A DNA stretch of 64,000 nucleotides from UBA5359 sp002410925 [NCBI: bacterium UBP13_UBA5359]. GTDB lineage: Bacteria; UBP13; UBA5359. Below, one piece after another: positions 55,397-64,000 of the stretch. The stretch covers positions 111,697-175,696 of the forward strand of contig DHPR01000013.1 of NCBI GenBank assembly GCA_002410925.1, read 5' to 3'. Numbering within the stretch: the first letter of the stretch is position 1; every line of letters starts with the position of its first letter. A model generated the notes under the pieces. The model worked only from the letters and a program-made list of their open reading frames with translations. It searched no databases and was not told the origin of the DNA. Both the position numbers and the translations under genes were made by a program.

Positions 55397-56428
55397 ATGA
55401 GAAAAGCATTGATAACCGGTATTACAGGTCAGGACGGCTCGTATCTGGCTGAGTTGCTGCTGGATAAAGGCTATGAAGTTCATGGTATCATCAGGCGTGT
55501 GTCACTCTTGAATACAGCGCGTATAGATCACCTCCATAAGGATCTGCATGAGCAGGTAAACAAGATACAGCTGCACTACGGCGATCTGAGTGATTCCACC
55601 GGATTGCGGCGTATACTGGAGAAGGTTGAGCCGGATGAAATATATAACCTTGGGGCGCAATCGCATGTCAGGATATCTTTTGAACAGGCGGAGTATACGG
55701 CCGATGTTGCCGGTCTGGGTGCACTGCGTCTGCTGGAAGCTATCAGAGATTATCAGGAACGCACCGGGCATGAGGTTCGTTTTTATCAGGCCGGAAGTTC
55801 GGAAATGTTTGGATCCGCCAAGCCGCCGCAAGCTCTGACGACGCCGTTTCATCCGCGCAGCCCTTATGCTGTGGCCAAGGCTTACGCTTTCTGGCAAACT
55901 GTGAATCATCGTGAGGCATACGGGCTTTATGCCGCTAATGGCGTTCTTTTCAATCATGAATCACCTAGAAGAGGTGAAACCTTTGTTACTCGGAAAATCA
56001 CTCGCGCCGCCGGACGTATTAAAATGGGTTTGCAGAATAAGCTTTATCTGGGCAATCTGGAGGCCAGGCGTGATTGGGGCCATGCCAGGGATTACGTGGA
56101 AGCCATGCATCTGATGTTGCAGCAGGATGCTCCGGGCGATTATTTAGTGGCTACTGGTGAGTCTCATACGGTGCGTGAGTTTGCTGAGCAGGCGTTTGCT
56201 TTGCTGGGATTGGATTACAACGATTACATTGAAGTTGATCCGCGTTTCTTCCGGCCGGCGGAGGTGGATTATCTACAGGGAGATGCGGCGCTGACTTATG
56301 AACAGCTTAACTGGCGCCCCAGGACCAGCTTTGTACAGCTTGTAAAAGAGATGGTGGAAGCGGATCTGGAACTGGCGCGTCAAGAACGCATATTGAAAGA
56401 TGCCGGGCATGAGTTGATACCTATGTAG
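55397..56428 (+). CDS. gmd: GDP-mannose 4,6-dehydratase
   Basis: GMD makes GDP-4-keto-6-deoxy-mannose for GDP-fucose, rhamnose or perosamine. [31 protein letters not shown] is followed by [65 protein letters not shown] (Tyr/Lys) and [21 protein letters not shown], all diagnostic. The length of 343 residues is normal. The ATG after CGGAGGG is preferred over 55364. No GDP-fucose synthase is in the window, so the product could go to D-rhamnose or be finished by an enzyme elsewhere. Confidence 0.96.
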   Translation: MRKALITGITGQDGSYLAELLLDKGYEVHGIIRRVSLLNTARIDHLHKDLHEQVNKIQLHYGDLSDSTGLRRILEKVEPDEIYNLGAQSHVRISFEQAEYTADVAGLGALRLLEAIRDYQERTGHEVRFYQAGSSEMFGSAKPPQALTTPFHPRSPYAVAKAYAFWQTVNHREAYGLYAANGVLFNHESPRRGETFVTRKITRAAGRIKMGLQNKLYLGNLEARRDWGHARDYVEAMHLMLQQDAPGDYLVATGESHTVREFAEQAFALLGLDYNDYIEVDPRFFRPAEVDYLQGDAALTYEQLNWRPRTSFVQLVKEMVEADLELARQERILKDAGHELIPM

Positions 56429-56535
56429 AGTTGCTTGCAGCCCGGGCAGTATGAGTTTGAAATGATATTAAGATAATTCCTCGTTAGATTATCGCAAATA
56501 AGCAAAAGAAGTTTTTTGAAGGATATTGATAAACC

Positions 56536-57435
56536 ATGATAACAAAGGCTGTTATTCCGGCGGCAGGCCTGGGCACAAGGCTGCTGCCTATTACAAAATC
56601 CCAACCTAAAGAGATGCTTCCATTGGGAAGCAAGCCCTGTATTCAGTATATAGTGGAGGAATTGGGCAGAGCGGCTACTCAGGATATTCTCTTTGTAACC
56701 GGTCAGAAAAAGAGGGCCATAGAGGATCACTTTGATACTGATGTGGAACTGAATCGCATGCTCAAAATGGGCAATTACGGTGATCTGCTGGATGAGATCG
56801 ATTTTGAAGCGCTGGGGCAAACCTTCTTTTATACCAGGCAGCGCTATCCCGCCGGCCTGGGTGATGCTATAAGCTACGGCAGGGATTTTACAGCGAATGA
56901 ACCCTTTTATGTGGCTTTAGGCGATTCCGTTATTTATGAGGAGCGCCCAGCCGCTCTGCTGGAGCGTATGACAGAGGTGTTCCGGGAGAGAGAGTGCTCC
57001 TTTGTCATTGCTGTGGAAGAGGTAGAGCCGGAAGATGTTCGTAAATACGGTATAGTCTCTATAGGTCCCGCAGAGGGTGATGACATTCATCCCATAACTG
57101 ATCTGGTGGAGAAGCCGCCTGTGGGTATGGCTCCCAGCAATCTGGCCATTGCCGCCAGATATATCTTTGATTCCTCTATCTATGATGCGTTACAAAGCAC
57201 GCTGCCGGACAGCCGGGGAGAGATACAGCTTACCAATGCAATACGGATCCTTCTTAAGCAAGGCAAATGTGGATATGCTGTCAGAATGACTAATGGCCAG
57301 CGCCGCTATGATATAGGCAATATGGAGAGTTACTACAAGGCTTTTTTGGACTTTGCTCTCAGAGACGAAAGATACGGATACAGTCTGCGGCAGTATATCA
57401 ATCGTAACCTGGGGAAGGAGGCCACCTGGCGATGA
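56536..57435 (+). CDS. galU: UTP-glucose-1-phosphate uridylyltransferase (GalU-like)
   Basis: KAVIPAAGLGTRLLPITKSQPKEMLPLGSKPCIQYIVEEL is the UDP-sugar pyrophosphorylase signature, followed by GQKKRAIEDHFD, YTRQRYPAGLGDAI, VALGDSVIY, GIVSIGPAE and LVEKPPVGMAPSNLAIAARYIF. The length of 299 residues is standard. The stop overlaps the start of a sugar kinase (ATGA), so the two are co-translated, suggesting one substrate chain (see the kinase). It may accept sugar-1-phosphates other than glucose. Confidence 0.94.
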   Translation: MITKAVIPAAGLGTRLLPITKSQPKEMLPLGSKPCIQYIVEELGRAATQDILFVTGQKKRAIEDHFDTDVELNRMLKMGNYGDLLDEIDFEALGQTFFYTRQRYPAGLGDAISYGRDFTANEPFYVALGDSVIYEERPAALLERMTEVFRERECSFVIAVEEVEPEDVRKYGIVSIGPAEGDDIHPITDLVEKPPVGMAPSNLAIAARYIFDSSIYDALQSTLPDSRGEIQLTNAIRILLKQGKCGYAVRMTNGQRRYDIGNMESYYKAFLDFALRDERYGYSLRQYINRNLGKEATWR

Positions 57436-58448
57436 TATGTGCCAGTGCCCCGGGAAGAGCAGGTATAATAGGCAACCCTACGGATGGATATGGAGGAACC
57501 CTGATTTCCTGCGCCATAGATCGCCGGGCTAAAGTCACGCTGGCTGAAGCTGAAAAGACTGTTATCGAGAATGAAGGCCTGCAGTGTGCGTTGCATATAC
57601 CGGATGATTACCGTAACAGGGGCGATGCCTTTGATATTGCCAGATCCGTGTTGCGTTTTTTCAACCTTTATGATAGAAAGCTGCATATAACCATCACCAC
57701 CGATATTCCGAAGCAGGCGGGGTTGGCCGGCTCTACAGCCGTCTTATCGGCTCTTCTCAGAGCCGTAATGGCTTATCTGGATATCAAAATCAATAATTAC
57801 ATGTTTGCAGAGATAAATAGATTTGTAGAACTCAACCACATGAAGATGCAGTGCGGTTATCAGGATGCTTATATGACTACTTTCGGCGGGTTGAACTATC
57901 TGGATTTTCGCGGCAAGGAGCATTACCGTGAATGGGATGAGGAGGATTACGGTACGGTTGAGCCTTTGGGTGAAAGGGTTGGACGGCTGCCCTTTGTTAT
58001 TGCCCATACCGGAGTCAGCCATGTCTCCGGAGATGTGCATCGTCCCTTGCGTGAGCGCTGGATGGAGGGTGATCCGGCCGTAATGAGTGCGTATAACAGA
58101 ATTGCGGCTATAGCACGCGAGGGTAAGAAAGCCTTGCTGGAAGAGAATTGGGAACGCCTGGCAGAGCTCATGACAGAGAATCATGAGCTGCAGGATAGGC
58201 TGAGCCCGTCAGGGCAGGAGGTTGCGCGGCTGATAATTGCAGCCATGAATGCCGGCGCTTCAGCCGCAAAGCTGGCCGGAGCCGGCGGAGGGGGCACGGT
58301 TATAGCTCTTACCTTTGATGCGGAGAGAACGCTTGCCGCTATGTCTGAGGCAGGAGCGGCTGAATTTGTTGGGCTGGCTCCTCTGGCTGAGGGAGCGGTA
58401 CTTGTAAGCAAGGATACTGATTATTCCATATTTAGCGCCTTAGGCTAA
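57432..58448 (+). CDS. GHMP-family sugar kinase, glucuronokinase-like
   Basis: A 338-residue GHMP kinase: the first motif ASAPGRAGIIGNPTDGYGGTLIS, then PKQAGLAGSTAVLSALLRAVMAYL (ATP loop PxxxGLGSS type) and the third motif AGASAAKLAGAGGGGTVIAL. The first motif, with IGNPTDGYGGT, resembles plant glucuronokinases more than galactokinase or mevalonate kinase. It would make a sugar-1-phosphate (for example glucuronate-1-phosphate) for the coupled GalU. D-glycero-D-manno-heptose-7-phosphate kinase is the main alternative. Overlap with galU is four bases. Confidence 0.8.
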   Translation: MICASAPGRAGIIGNPTDGYGGTLISCAIDRRAKVTLAEAEKTVIENEGLQCALHIPDDYRNRGDAFDIARSVLRFFNLYDRKLHITITTDIPKQAGLAGSTAVLSALLRAVMAYLDIKINNYMFAEINRFVELNHMKMQCGYQDAYMTTFGGLNYLDFRGKEHYREWDEEDYGTVEPLGERVGRLPFVIAHTGVSHVSGDVHRPLRERWMEGDPAVMSAYNRIAAIAREGKKALLEENWERLAELMTENHELQDRLSPSGQEVARLIIAAMNAGASAAKLAGAGGGGTVIALTFDAERTLAAMSEAGAAEFVGLAPLAEGAVLVSKDTDYSIFSALG

Positions 58449-58461
58449 CTTCCACTTGTCA

Positions 58462-58490
58462 TTGGTATGCCTGATACATAATGGTATAAT
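58462..58490 (+). promoter_or_regulatory. Extended -10 promoter before the 601-residue membrane protein
   Basis: TTGGTA at 58462-58467 and TATAAT at 58485-58490 are 17 bases apart. TGG stands directly before the -10 box, so it is also an extended -10 promoter (TGnTATAAT). It lies in the 65-base spacer after the kinase and drives the next gene. Confidence 0.7.
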
Positions 58491-58513
58491 CTGTCAGGGG
58501 GAGGCGGATACTA

Positions 58514-60319
58514 TTGGTGGCCAAAACAAAAGAGCGTGAATCTGCTTTTGCAGGCTTGCAGAATATGCAAGGGCATGATAAAGCATCTACGCTGGATACA
58601 TTGCTCTCTCCGCGCGCCAGAAAACTGATCATCCTTATCTTAACTTTATTTCCCGCTGTGACCGTTTTCTTTTTTATAAAATCCTTTGGAGCCAATGTGG
58701 CCTTTGGTGATCAATGGGATTTTGTTCCCTTTCTGGAGAAGATGTTTACCGGTCACCTGAGTTTCAGTGATTTCTTTGCTCAGCATAATGAGCACCGTCT
58801 GATATTACCTCGCGCCGTAATGGCTCTTCTGGCCTTGCTGACACATTACAATAATGTGGCAGAGATGTATTTCGGTTTATTTGTTATGTGCCTGACAGGA
58901 TATATATTCTTCCTTATCTACAGGCGGGCGTTAGGAGTGAGTGAAGCCGCTCTTTGGGCATTTATTCCCATCAGCCTCCTTGTTTTCAGCTTGAAGCAGA
59001 GCGGCAATATTCTTTGGGGCTGGCAAATTCAAATATTCATGCTGACGTTCTTCTTTTTGGCAACGGTATATTTAATAGATACGCTCGACGGCTCCTGGAA
59101 ACGTTTACTGCTGGCTGTTGCTTCTGCCATAGGAACAACATTCTCCTTTGCCAATGGTATGCTGGCCTGGCCTGTCTGCCTGTTGCAATTATTGCTGGAA
59201 GGCAGATCTGCTGAAGCAGAGAGGAAGGGATTTTATTATAAAGCAGCGTTAATCTGGGGTCTTGCTAGCGTTGCTGTTTGCCTGGTATATTTTCATGGCT
59301 ATGTCAAGCCAACGCAACATCCCAGTTTACTGGCTGTTCTGCAAAACCCTTTTGATTTCATCAGCTATGTTCTGGGCTCTGTAGGAGTGCCTCTGGCTAT
59401 AGGGACATTTGTCCTTCCTATCGGTGCGGTATTATTATTGGGTTATCTATTCCTGATACCGTATTACTTTAAATCTTACTCTGCATCAAGGACACGAATC
59501 GTATTACCTTTGATTCTCTTTTCTCTGATCTCATCACTGGTTATGGCCGTAGGCAGATCGGGTTTTGGGCCTGAACAGGCTCTGGCTTCACGCTATATTA
59601 CCATAACGTATATAGGCATAGCCGGATTGTATATGGCGCTCTTTTCGCTTGTAAGAGAGAAGAAGCGTTTCAGTTCTTTTGCTTACAGCCTTTTTCTTTT
59701 ATATATTATATTGAGCATGGCTATAGGGTATAATACTACGCTTAAAATCATTGCGGCAGAAACTGCGAACAGAGATTTGCTCTCCTATTGTATGAAGAAT
59801 TATCGCTACCAAAGCGATAGTATGCTTACGGTATGCTGTTCAATACCAGGGGCTGTTATATCCAGGGCTCCCATTTTGGAGCAATACCATCTTAACGTAT
59901 TTAATGAACCCTTTGTTGAGTTGCCTGAAATATGTAATGGCTCTGCCGGCTTGTTCTGCGCAGATACCTTTAATGATCGCTCTCTTACTGATATAGGTAA
60001 GGATGTGCTTATCGTTGATGAAGATATCGAAAATATACAGATAATCGGCTGGGCTATAGATGAAAAGATGTGCAGCTATGCCGGCGGGGTTTATGTGACA
60101 ATTGACGACCGTATTGATATACCTGCATTGTACGGACGGTATAGAGAGGATGTAGCGCAAGCGCTTGGTGATAAAAATTATGCTTGCTCCGGTTTTGTGG
60201 CGTTATTCTCCTCAAAAGTAGCGGGCAAGGGCAGGCACACATTATCCTTTAAGGTTATCGGGGCTGACGGGAAGGGATATTATGTGCCGAAGAAGAAGAT
60301 TATGGTGGATATCTTGTAA
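58514..60319 (+). CDS. Polytopic membrane protein of unknown function
   Basis: The protein (601 residues; TTG 58514 or the adjacent GTG 58517) has about ten membrane segments between residues 35 and 420, then a soluble, beta-rich C-terminal part of about 180 residues outside or inside the membrane. A conserved-looking loop after the first segment, GDQWDFVPFLEKMFTGHLSFSDFFAQHNEHRLILPR, recalls the first extracytoplasmic loop of GT-C-type glycosyltransferases. I do not recognise a named family. The context suggests a polymer-modifying or lipid-linked sugar transfer role. GGAGG lies about ten bases before the start. Confidence 0.7.
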   Translation: MVAKTKERESAFAGLQNMQGHDKASTLDTLLSPRARKLIILILTLFPAVTVFFFIKSFGANVAFGDQWDFVPFLEKMFTGHLSFSDFFAQHNEHRLILPRAVMALLALLTHYNNVAEMYFGLFVMCLTGYIFFLIYRRALGVSEAALWAFIPISLLVFSLKQSGNILWGWQIQIFMLTFFFLATVYLIDTLDGSWKRLLLAVASAIGTTFSFANGMLAWPVCLLQLLLEGRSAEAERKGFYYKAALIWGLASVAVCLVYFHGYVKPTQHPSLLAVLQNPFDFISYVLGSVGVPLAIGTFVLPIGAVLLLGYLFLIPYYFKSYSASRTRIVLPLILFSLISSLVMAVGRSGFGPEQALASRYITITYIGIAGLYMALFSLVREKKRFSSFAYSLFLLYIILSMAIGYNTTLKIIAAETANRDLLSYCMKNYRYQSDSMLTVCCSIPGAVISRAPILEQYHLNVFNEPFVELPEICNGSAGLFCADTFNDRSLTDIGKDVLIVDEDIENIQIIGWAIDEKMCSYAGGVYVTIDDRIDIPALYGRYREDVAQALGDKNYACSGFVALFSSKVAGKGRHTLSFKVIGADGKGYYVPKKKIMVDIL

Positions 60320-60376
60320 TATATGGCCGGTAATATAATATAAGAATGAACAGATTTTTGTACGAGGATGTATAAC

Positions 60377-61768
60377 ATGAAAATCGCTTGTAAGCGATTG
60401 ATAGATTTAGGTCTTGCAGTAAAGGAAACAATATACGGTTCCAGAAAAGGCATAGAAGATACGGCGGTTTCTCTTTTACCACAAATTGCATTACTTTTTG
60501 CTAATTTTGTTATTGCTGTGCTCATTGCACGCGGGCTGGGTCCTGATGGTATGGGGAAGTACGCTTTGATTCTTAGCGTTTCAGGGATGGCTACTGTATT
60601 ATCCGATCTTGGCATTGGGCAAACTGCTATTAGATTTGCAGCAAGAGCTGTAGCGATTGGTGATACGGAACAGCAACATGCGGTTTTGCGCTGGGCTTTC
60701 AAATGCAGGTTGTTACTAACTATATTAATTATAAGTATTGTTTATTTGTTATCTCCTACCATTGCTAATAAATTATGGCATGATAGCTCCCTTATTGTAT
60801 TGCTGCGCATGAGTCTTCTCACTTGCGTCTTTGCAGCAATTTCTGCTATCCCGGTCATCTATTTTCAATCGATCAGGCGTTTCAAGATGAATGCAGCTAT
60901 ATCTATAGGGCAAGCGGTGTTTCTTTTAGTTGCTGTAGTATCTGTAGCCATAGCTGGTAAGTGGTCTTTGGAAATGCTTGTAGCTCTTAATATCATTGCA
61001 ACAGCTATAGGCTCATTATTCTTTCTAGCCTTTATTCCTAAAACCGCAATTTTTAGTAAGAGTGATGCTGGCAGATTCTTTGCTGTTAACAGTAAGCCCG
61101 TGTGTATGCCTGAGAAAGGAACGGAAGATTGGCTAAGTAGTGATGATTTAGGTATAAATTCTTTTGCTTTTTATATGTTGCTATCCTCTGTTTTTGTTGC
61201 TCTTATAACGAGGATAGATCTGTGGCTTATGGGAATTTATTTGCCGAAGGATCAAATAGGCATATATGCGGTTGCTTCACGTTTATTTATACCATTAGCC
61301 ATGGCATTAACAGCTTTAAATACAGCTCTTTGGCCTAGATCTTCTTCATTATCGGATATAAAAAGCGCACTCAGGCTTTTGAAAAGTATCTTCAGGCTGA
61401 GCCTGATAGTTGCTGCAGGAGGAGTGATATACTCCTTAATAGCTCCATTATTTATGCCTTGCTTTTTTGGTGCTGATTATGAAAGCGGAATTTTAGTTGC
61501 ACAAATTCTCTGCATGCGATATTGCTTTGCGATATTGCTTTGTCCTCTTGGAGTTATAGGGTATAGCTTTGGTTTTGTTAAAAGCTATTGGTGGGTTAAT
61601 CTTATTCAGTTAATAGCTGTATTTAGTGTTAATATAGTGTTGTTGCCCAGGGTGGGTATTATTGGAGCAGCTATAGCATTGGTAATTAATGAAATAATTG
61701 GTATGATAATTATCGGGAGTATGCTAAGAAGTAGGATAGTATCTCTAAGAGGAGCGACTGAATGGTAG
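60377..61768 (+). CDS. Second Wzx-type oligosaccharide flippase
   Basis: The 463-residue protein has around 12 membrane segments. The start GSRKGIEDTAVSLLPQIALLFANFVIAVLIARGLGPDGMGKYALILSVSGMATVLSDLGIGQTAIRF is typical of MOP-type exporters of polysaccharide units (RfbX/Wzx). It is more AT-rich than the genes before it. ATG 60368 is in frame, but 60377 has GAGG at a better distance. The stop overlaps the next methyltransferase start by seven bases. Confidence 0.88.
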   Translation: MKIACKRLIDLGLAVKETIYGSRKGIEDTAVSLLPQIALLFANFVIAVLIARGLGPDGMGKYALILSVSGMATVLSDLGIGQTAIRFAARAVAIGDTEQQHAVLRWAFKCRLLLTILIISIVYLLSPTIANKLWHDSSLIVLLRMSLLTCVFAAISAIPVIYFQSIRRFKMNAAISIGQAVFLLVAVVSVAIAGKWSLEMLVALNIIATAIGSLFFLAFIPKTAIFSKSDAGRFFAVNSKPVCMPEKGTEDWLSSDDLGINSFAFYMLLSSVFVALITRIDLWLMGIYLPKDQIGIYAVASRLFIPLAMALTALNTALWPRSSSLSDIKSALRLLKSIFRLSLIVAAGGVIYSLIAPLFMPCFFGADYESGILVAQILCMRYCFAILLCPLGVIGYSFGFVKSYWWVNLIQLIAVFSVNIVLLPRVGIIGAAIALVINEIIGMIIIGSMLRSRIVSLRGATEW

Positions 61769-62508
61769 ATGACATCGGAAGCATAAAAGGTGAGATCGTT
61801 TCTATTTGGGATAAAGTTTCTGAGCATTATCAATGGGAAAGATATTGGGAATGTAATGAAAATCATGCTAATCTATCAGCCATTTTATCTCATATTGGTA
61901 ATCCAAAGGGCAAGTATATCATTGAAGTAGGATGCGGTAGCGGCTTTACAACTATTGCTCTTGCCCAAAGAGGTGCAGAATGTTCTCTATTAGATATTTC
62001 ACAGCAAGCTCTGAATACGGCAGTTTCTGCTTTCAGATCCGTTGGTCTATACACGCCAAAACACTATCTTGCTGATGCTTTAAATACTCGGCTCCCTTCT
62101 AGCGCCTTTGATGTTGTTTGGAATGGTGGAGTGATTGAGCATTTCAATAATTATGAGAAAGAATTGTTGCTTAAGGAGATGTTGCGTATTACTAAGCCAG
62201 GCGGAAAGGTAATTGTTCTTGTTCCTAATTCTTGGTGTTGGCAGTTCAGATTATTGCAAGTATATAAAAAATGGAGAGGAAGCTGGGAATACGGATATGA
62301 GGATGATATGAGTCCGCGACGGTTAACAAAATTATGCGAAAGAATGAAAATAAATAATTTCATTGCTTATGCTTTTAATCCTATTTTAGGTTGGTTATAC
62401 TTTTCAAAAATCAGGTGGTTAATACAAAAACTTGGTCTAGATACATTAGAATTGCATTCTCGCCAATCTAAATGGGGGTTTATATCCCTATTGATTATTG
62501 AAAAATAA
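61762..62508 (+). CDS. Class I SAM-dependent methyltransferase
   Basis: The 248-residue protein has the Rossmann motif IIEVGCGSGFTTIALAQRGAECSLLDIS, DVVWNGGVIEHFNN and LRITKPGGKVIVLVPN, the standard motif I and motif post-II of class I methyltransferases. It probably methylates a sugar hydroxyl or carboxyl in the polymer. It overlaps the flippase end. AGAGGAG lies upstream. A 150-base spacer without hairpins follows. Confidence 0.85.
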   Translation: MVDDIGSIKGEIVSIWDKVSEHYQWERYWECNENHANLSAILSHIGNPKGKYIIEVGCGSGFTTIALAQRGAECSLLDISQQALNTAVSAFRSVGLYTPKHYLADALNTRLPSSAFDVVWNGGVIEHFNNYEKELLLKEMLRITKPGGKVIVLVPNSWCWQFRLLQVYKKWRGSWEYGYEDDMSPRRLTKLCERMKINNFIAYAFNPILGWLYFSKIRWLIQKLGLDTLELHSRQSKWGFISLLIIEK

Positions 62509-62660
62509 TATTACTCCTTTTATATTATCATCGTGTTACGTGTTATCATGCAGAAGTCTAAAAGCCTTGATTATTTATTAAGTATCCTTTAGTTAACTTA
62601 ATTAAAAGATGCGAAAGCGAATGGAAATGCTTTTAACGAGGATAGAAAAGAAATAACGCT

Positions 62661-63404
62661 ATGATAGATTACTTAATTACAAAATATCTTAAAGGGTATA
62701 CGGCTAAGAGTATATTAGACATAGGCCCTGGATATGCAAATTTTAGCCTAGCAGCTGCAAGGGTTACGAGAGCAGATCAGATTACCTATATAGATTGCGA
62801 TTTATCTGTTTTAAACTGGCAAATAACTGAATGCCAAAAAGAAGGTTTGGAGGCAAAATCAATCCTAATGCTACTTAGCAGAGAGAGTATTCAGAATCTA
62901 GAAGATAAATACGATCTTATTCTTTGCCAAGAGGTGTTAGAGCACCTAAATGATGCTGAAGATGTTTTATTTGCATTAACTCAACGCTTATCAGATCGCG
63001 GAAAAATAATTATTACTGTTCCAACGAAAGCTTCAGAGAAATGGCTAAGATTTCTAAATCCGAATTATATGAAGAAAGGTTCGTTTTGTGGACATGTACG
63101 AGATATAGATCGCAGTGATTTACTCCGAATATTGGATAGCGCGGGATTGATACCGCTTATAATTTTATCAACACAACCACATTATTTTATTTTTCATACG
63201 TGGCTTTTTGCAATGCGTGCACCAGTAGATGCGGCAACTGGCAGATTGTTATCTACTGGTATCAGAACTAAAATAGGCATTAAACTTTTGTTGATTACCA
63301 AGAAGCTTTTCATGATGACGAATATGCATTGGTGGGGGAAACGTCTTCCGCGAAATTATTTTGTGATAGCACAGAAAAAACGTATCAAACGAGGTGTAAT
63401 TTAA
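62661..63404 (+). CDS. Class I SAM-dependent methyltransferase
   Basis: A second methyltransferase (247 residues) with ILDIGPGYANFSLAAARV, ITYIDCDLSVLNWQI, YDLILCQEVLEHLND and LSDRGKIIITVPTKASE. The C-terminal 80 residues hold an extra, hydrophobic region (GIRTKIGIKLLLITKKLFMMT) not typical of the family core, perhaps for membrane association. It is not similar enough in sequence to the previous gene to be a recent duplicate. It shares the AT-rich character of the last 4 kb. Confidence 0.82.
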   Translation: MIDYLITKYLKGYTAKSILDIGPGYANFSLAAARVTRADQITYIDCDLSVLNWQITECQKEGLEAKSILMLLSRESIQNLEDKYDLILCQEVLEHLNDAEDVLFALTQRLSDRGKIIITVPTKASEKWLRFLNPNYMKKGSFCGHVRDIDRSDLLRILDSAGLIPLIILSTQPHYFIFHTWLFAMRAPVDAATGRLLSTGIRTKIGIKLLLITKKLFMMTNMHWWGKRLPRNYFVIAQKKRIKRGVI

Positions 63405-63406
63405 AA

Positions 63407-63994
63407 TTGCATATAGCTGAACTAACATATAGGGGTCCAATGGCCATAGGCGGCGTTGAAACAAATGTTCTTGAAGTTGCTAAACGATTTGTAAATGCTG
63501 GTAATAAGGTCGAGATAATATCCTCGGATTTACTAAACTTTGAGGGATTGAAAGATGATAAACGACGCTTTGATTTAGACGGAATTTCCGTAAGAAAGCT
63601 TTATTCCTTACGAAGTCCACGTAACTTTCTTGACCCTCACCATCTAATTATACCGGAATTGCCCATGGCTTTGATAAGATTAGGTAAAAGAACGATTCTT
63701 CATGTTCGCTCATTCCCAGCTTTTCACTCTTACATGGCAATGTCTCTAGGACATATGTTCGAGTGCATAGTATTTACACCTCACTTTGATATTAAAGATA
63801 TGCGAGGATGTGCTCAGAGCTTCAGTGGTAGAATGGCATTCAATAAATTGCGAAAACTGCTCTTGACCAAAGAAAAAGCTTTTATTACAGCCGATACTGA
63901 ACTGGAAAAAGACGCATATATTAATGAGATTAATATGCCATTTAATAAAGTTGCGCATATCCCTAATGGAGTTAATCTAGGAGGCCAGTGCTAA
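63407..63994 (+). CDS. GT4-type glycosyltransferase N-terminal domain, truncated
   Basis: From the TTG at 63407 (GAGGTG ten bases upstream) the protein reads HIAELTYRGPMAIGGVETNVLEVAKRFVNAGNKVEIIS, the acceptor-domain start of GT4 enzymes, and reaches IPNGVNLGGQC before a stop at 63992-63994. Intact GT4 proteins continue after IPNGVD with a complete second domain of about 200 residues. Only 195 residues are present, and the window ends six bases later. This may be a frameshift, a real truncation or an assembly end. Confidence 0.75.
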   Translation: MHIAELTYRGPMAIGGVETNVLEVAKRFVNAGNKVEIISSDLLNFEGLKDDKRRFDLDGISVRKLYSLRSPRNFLDPHHLIIPELPMALIRLGKRTILHVRSFPAFHSYMAMSLGHMFECIVFTPHFDIKDMRGCAQSFSGRMAFNKLRKLLLTKEKAFITADTELEKDAYINEINMPFNKVAHIPNGVNLGGQC

Positions 63995-64000
63995 ACCTCC

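Noticed and set aside
1-64000. tRNA or rRNA genes
   Set aside because: No tRNA-like cloverleaf or rRNA sequence was recognised by eye; a dedicated search would be needed to exclude small RNAs.

Overview
The window reads as one bacterial chromosome segment with three parts. Positions 1 to about 15.7 kb carry a conserved housekeeping run, all on the plus strand: plsX (partial), fabH, fabD, fabG, acpP, fabF, rnc, smc, ftsY, ffh, rpsP, khpA-like, rimM, trmD, rplS, lepB and an rnhB-yraN fusion. This order is typical of Firmicutes (Clostridia-like lineages) and some relatives. GTG and TTG starts are frequent and ribosome binding sites are strong. Two observations hint at an outer membrane: a Wza-like SLBB export protein (29.2 kb) and a secreted, possibly beta-barrel protein (24.0 kb). 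A diderm Firmicutes-like organism is my inference; no rRNA or other decisive marker is present.

From 15.9 to 24.9 kb lies an envelope and stress region: a large PilX-like protein, a secreted beta-rich repeat protein with a propeller-like end, a three-BON protein on the minus strand, a one-BON protein, a paired-CBS protein, and two secreted proteins of unknown function. Strong hairpin terminators and a clear promoter separate these units. Seven-base tandem repeats fill some spacers.

From 25 to 64 kb is an exopolysaccharide or capsule locus. Host-like parts (25.0-32.8 and 49.3-60.3 kb) encode a membrane UDP-sugar 4,6-dehydratase, UDP-glucuronate decarboxylase, RmlA, SLBB exporter, Wzz/BY-kinase, CapE-CapF-CapG (UDP-L-FucNAc synthesis), UDP-glucuronate epimerase-like protein, GalE, VanZ-like protein, GMD, GalU, a glucuronokinase-like GHMP kinase and a large membrane protein. 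Enzymes that consume UDP-glucuronate are present but no UDP-glucose dehydrogenase is, so the kinase/GalU pair may supply it.

Between about 33.2 and 49.25 kb the composition becomes AT-rich and the gene style changes. This stretch looks like an imported polysaccharide cassette: PglC-like phosphoglycosyl transferase, NodB deacetylase, ATP-grasp ligase, SDR, GNAT, two GT-B glycosyltransferases, a Wzy-like polymerase, a pyruvyl transferase-FrhB fusion, Wzx and a GT2 enzyme. It is bordered and interrupted by decayed genes (two DegT aminotransferase remnants, a cut epimerase, a ruined FrhB copy next to an IS1634-type transposase fragment, and a wecB fossil). The last 4 kb (second flippase, two methyltransferases, a GT4 N-terminal domain ending in a stop near the window end) are also somewhat AT-rich.
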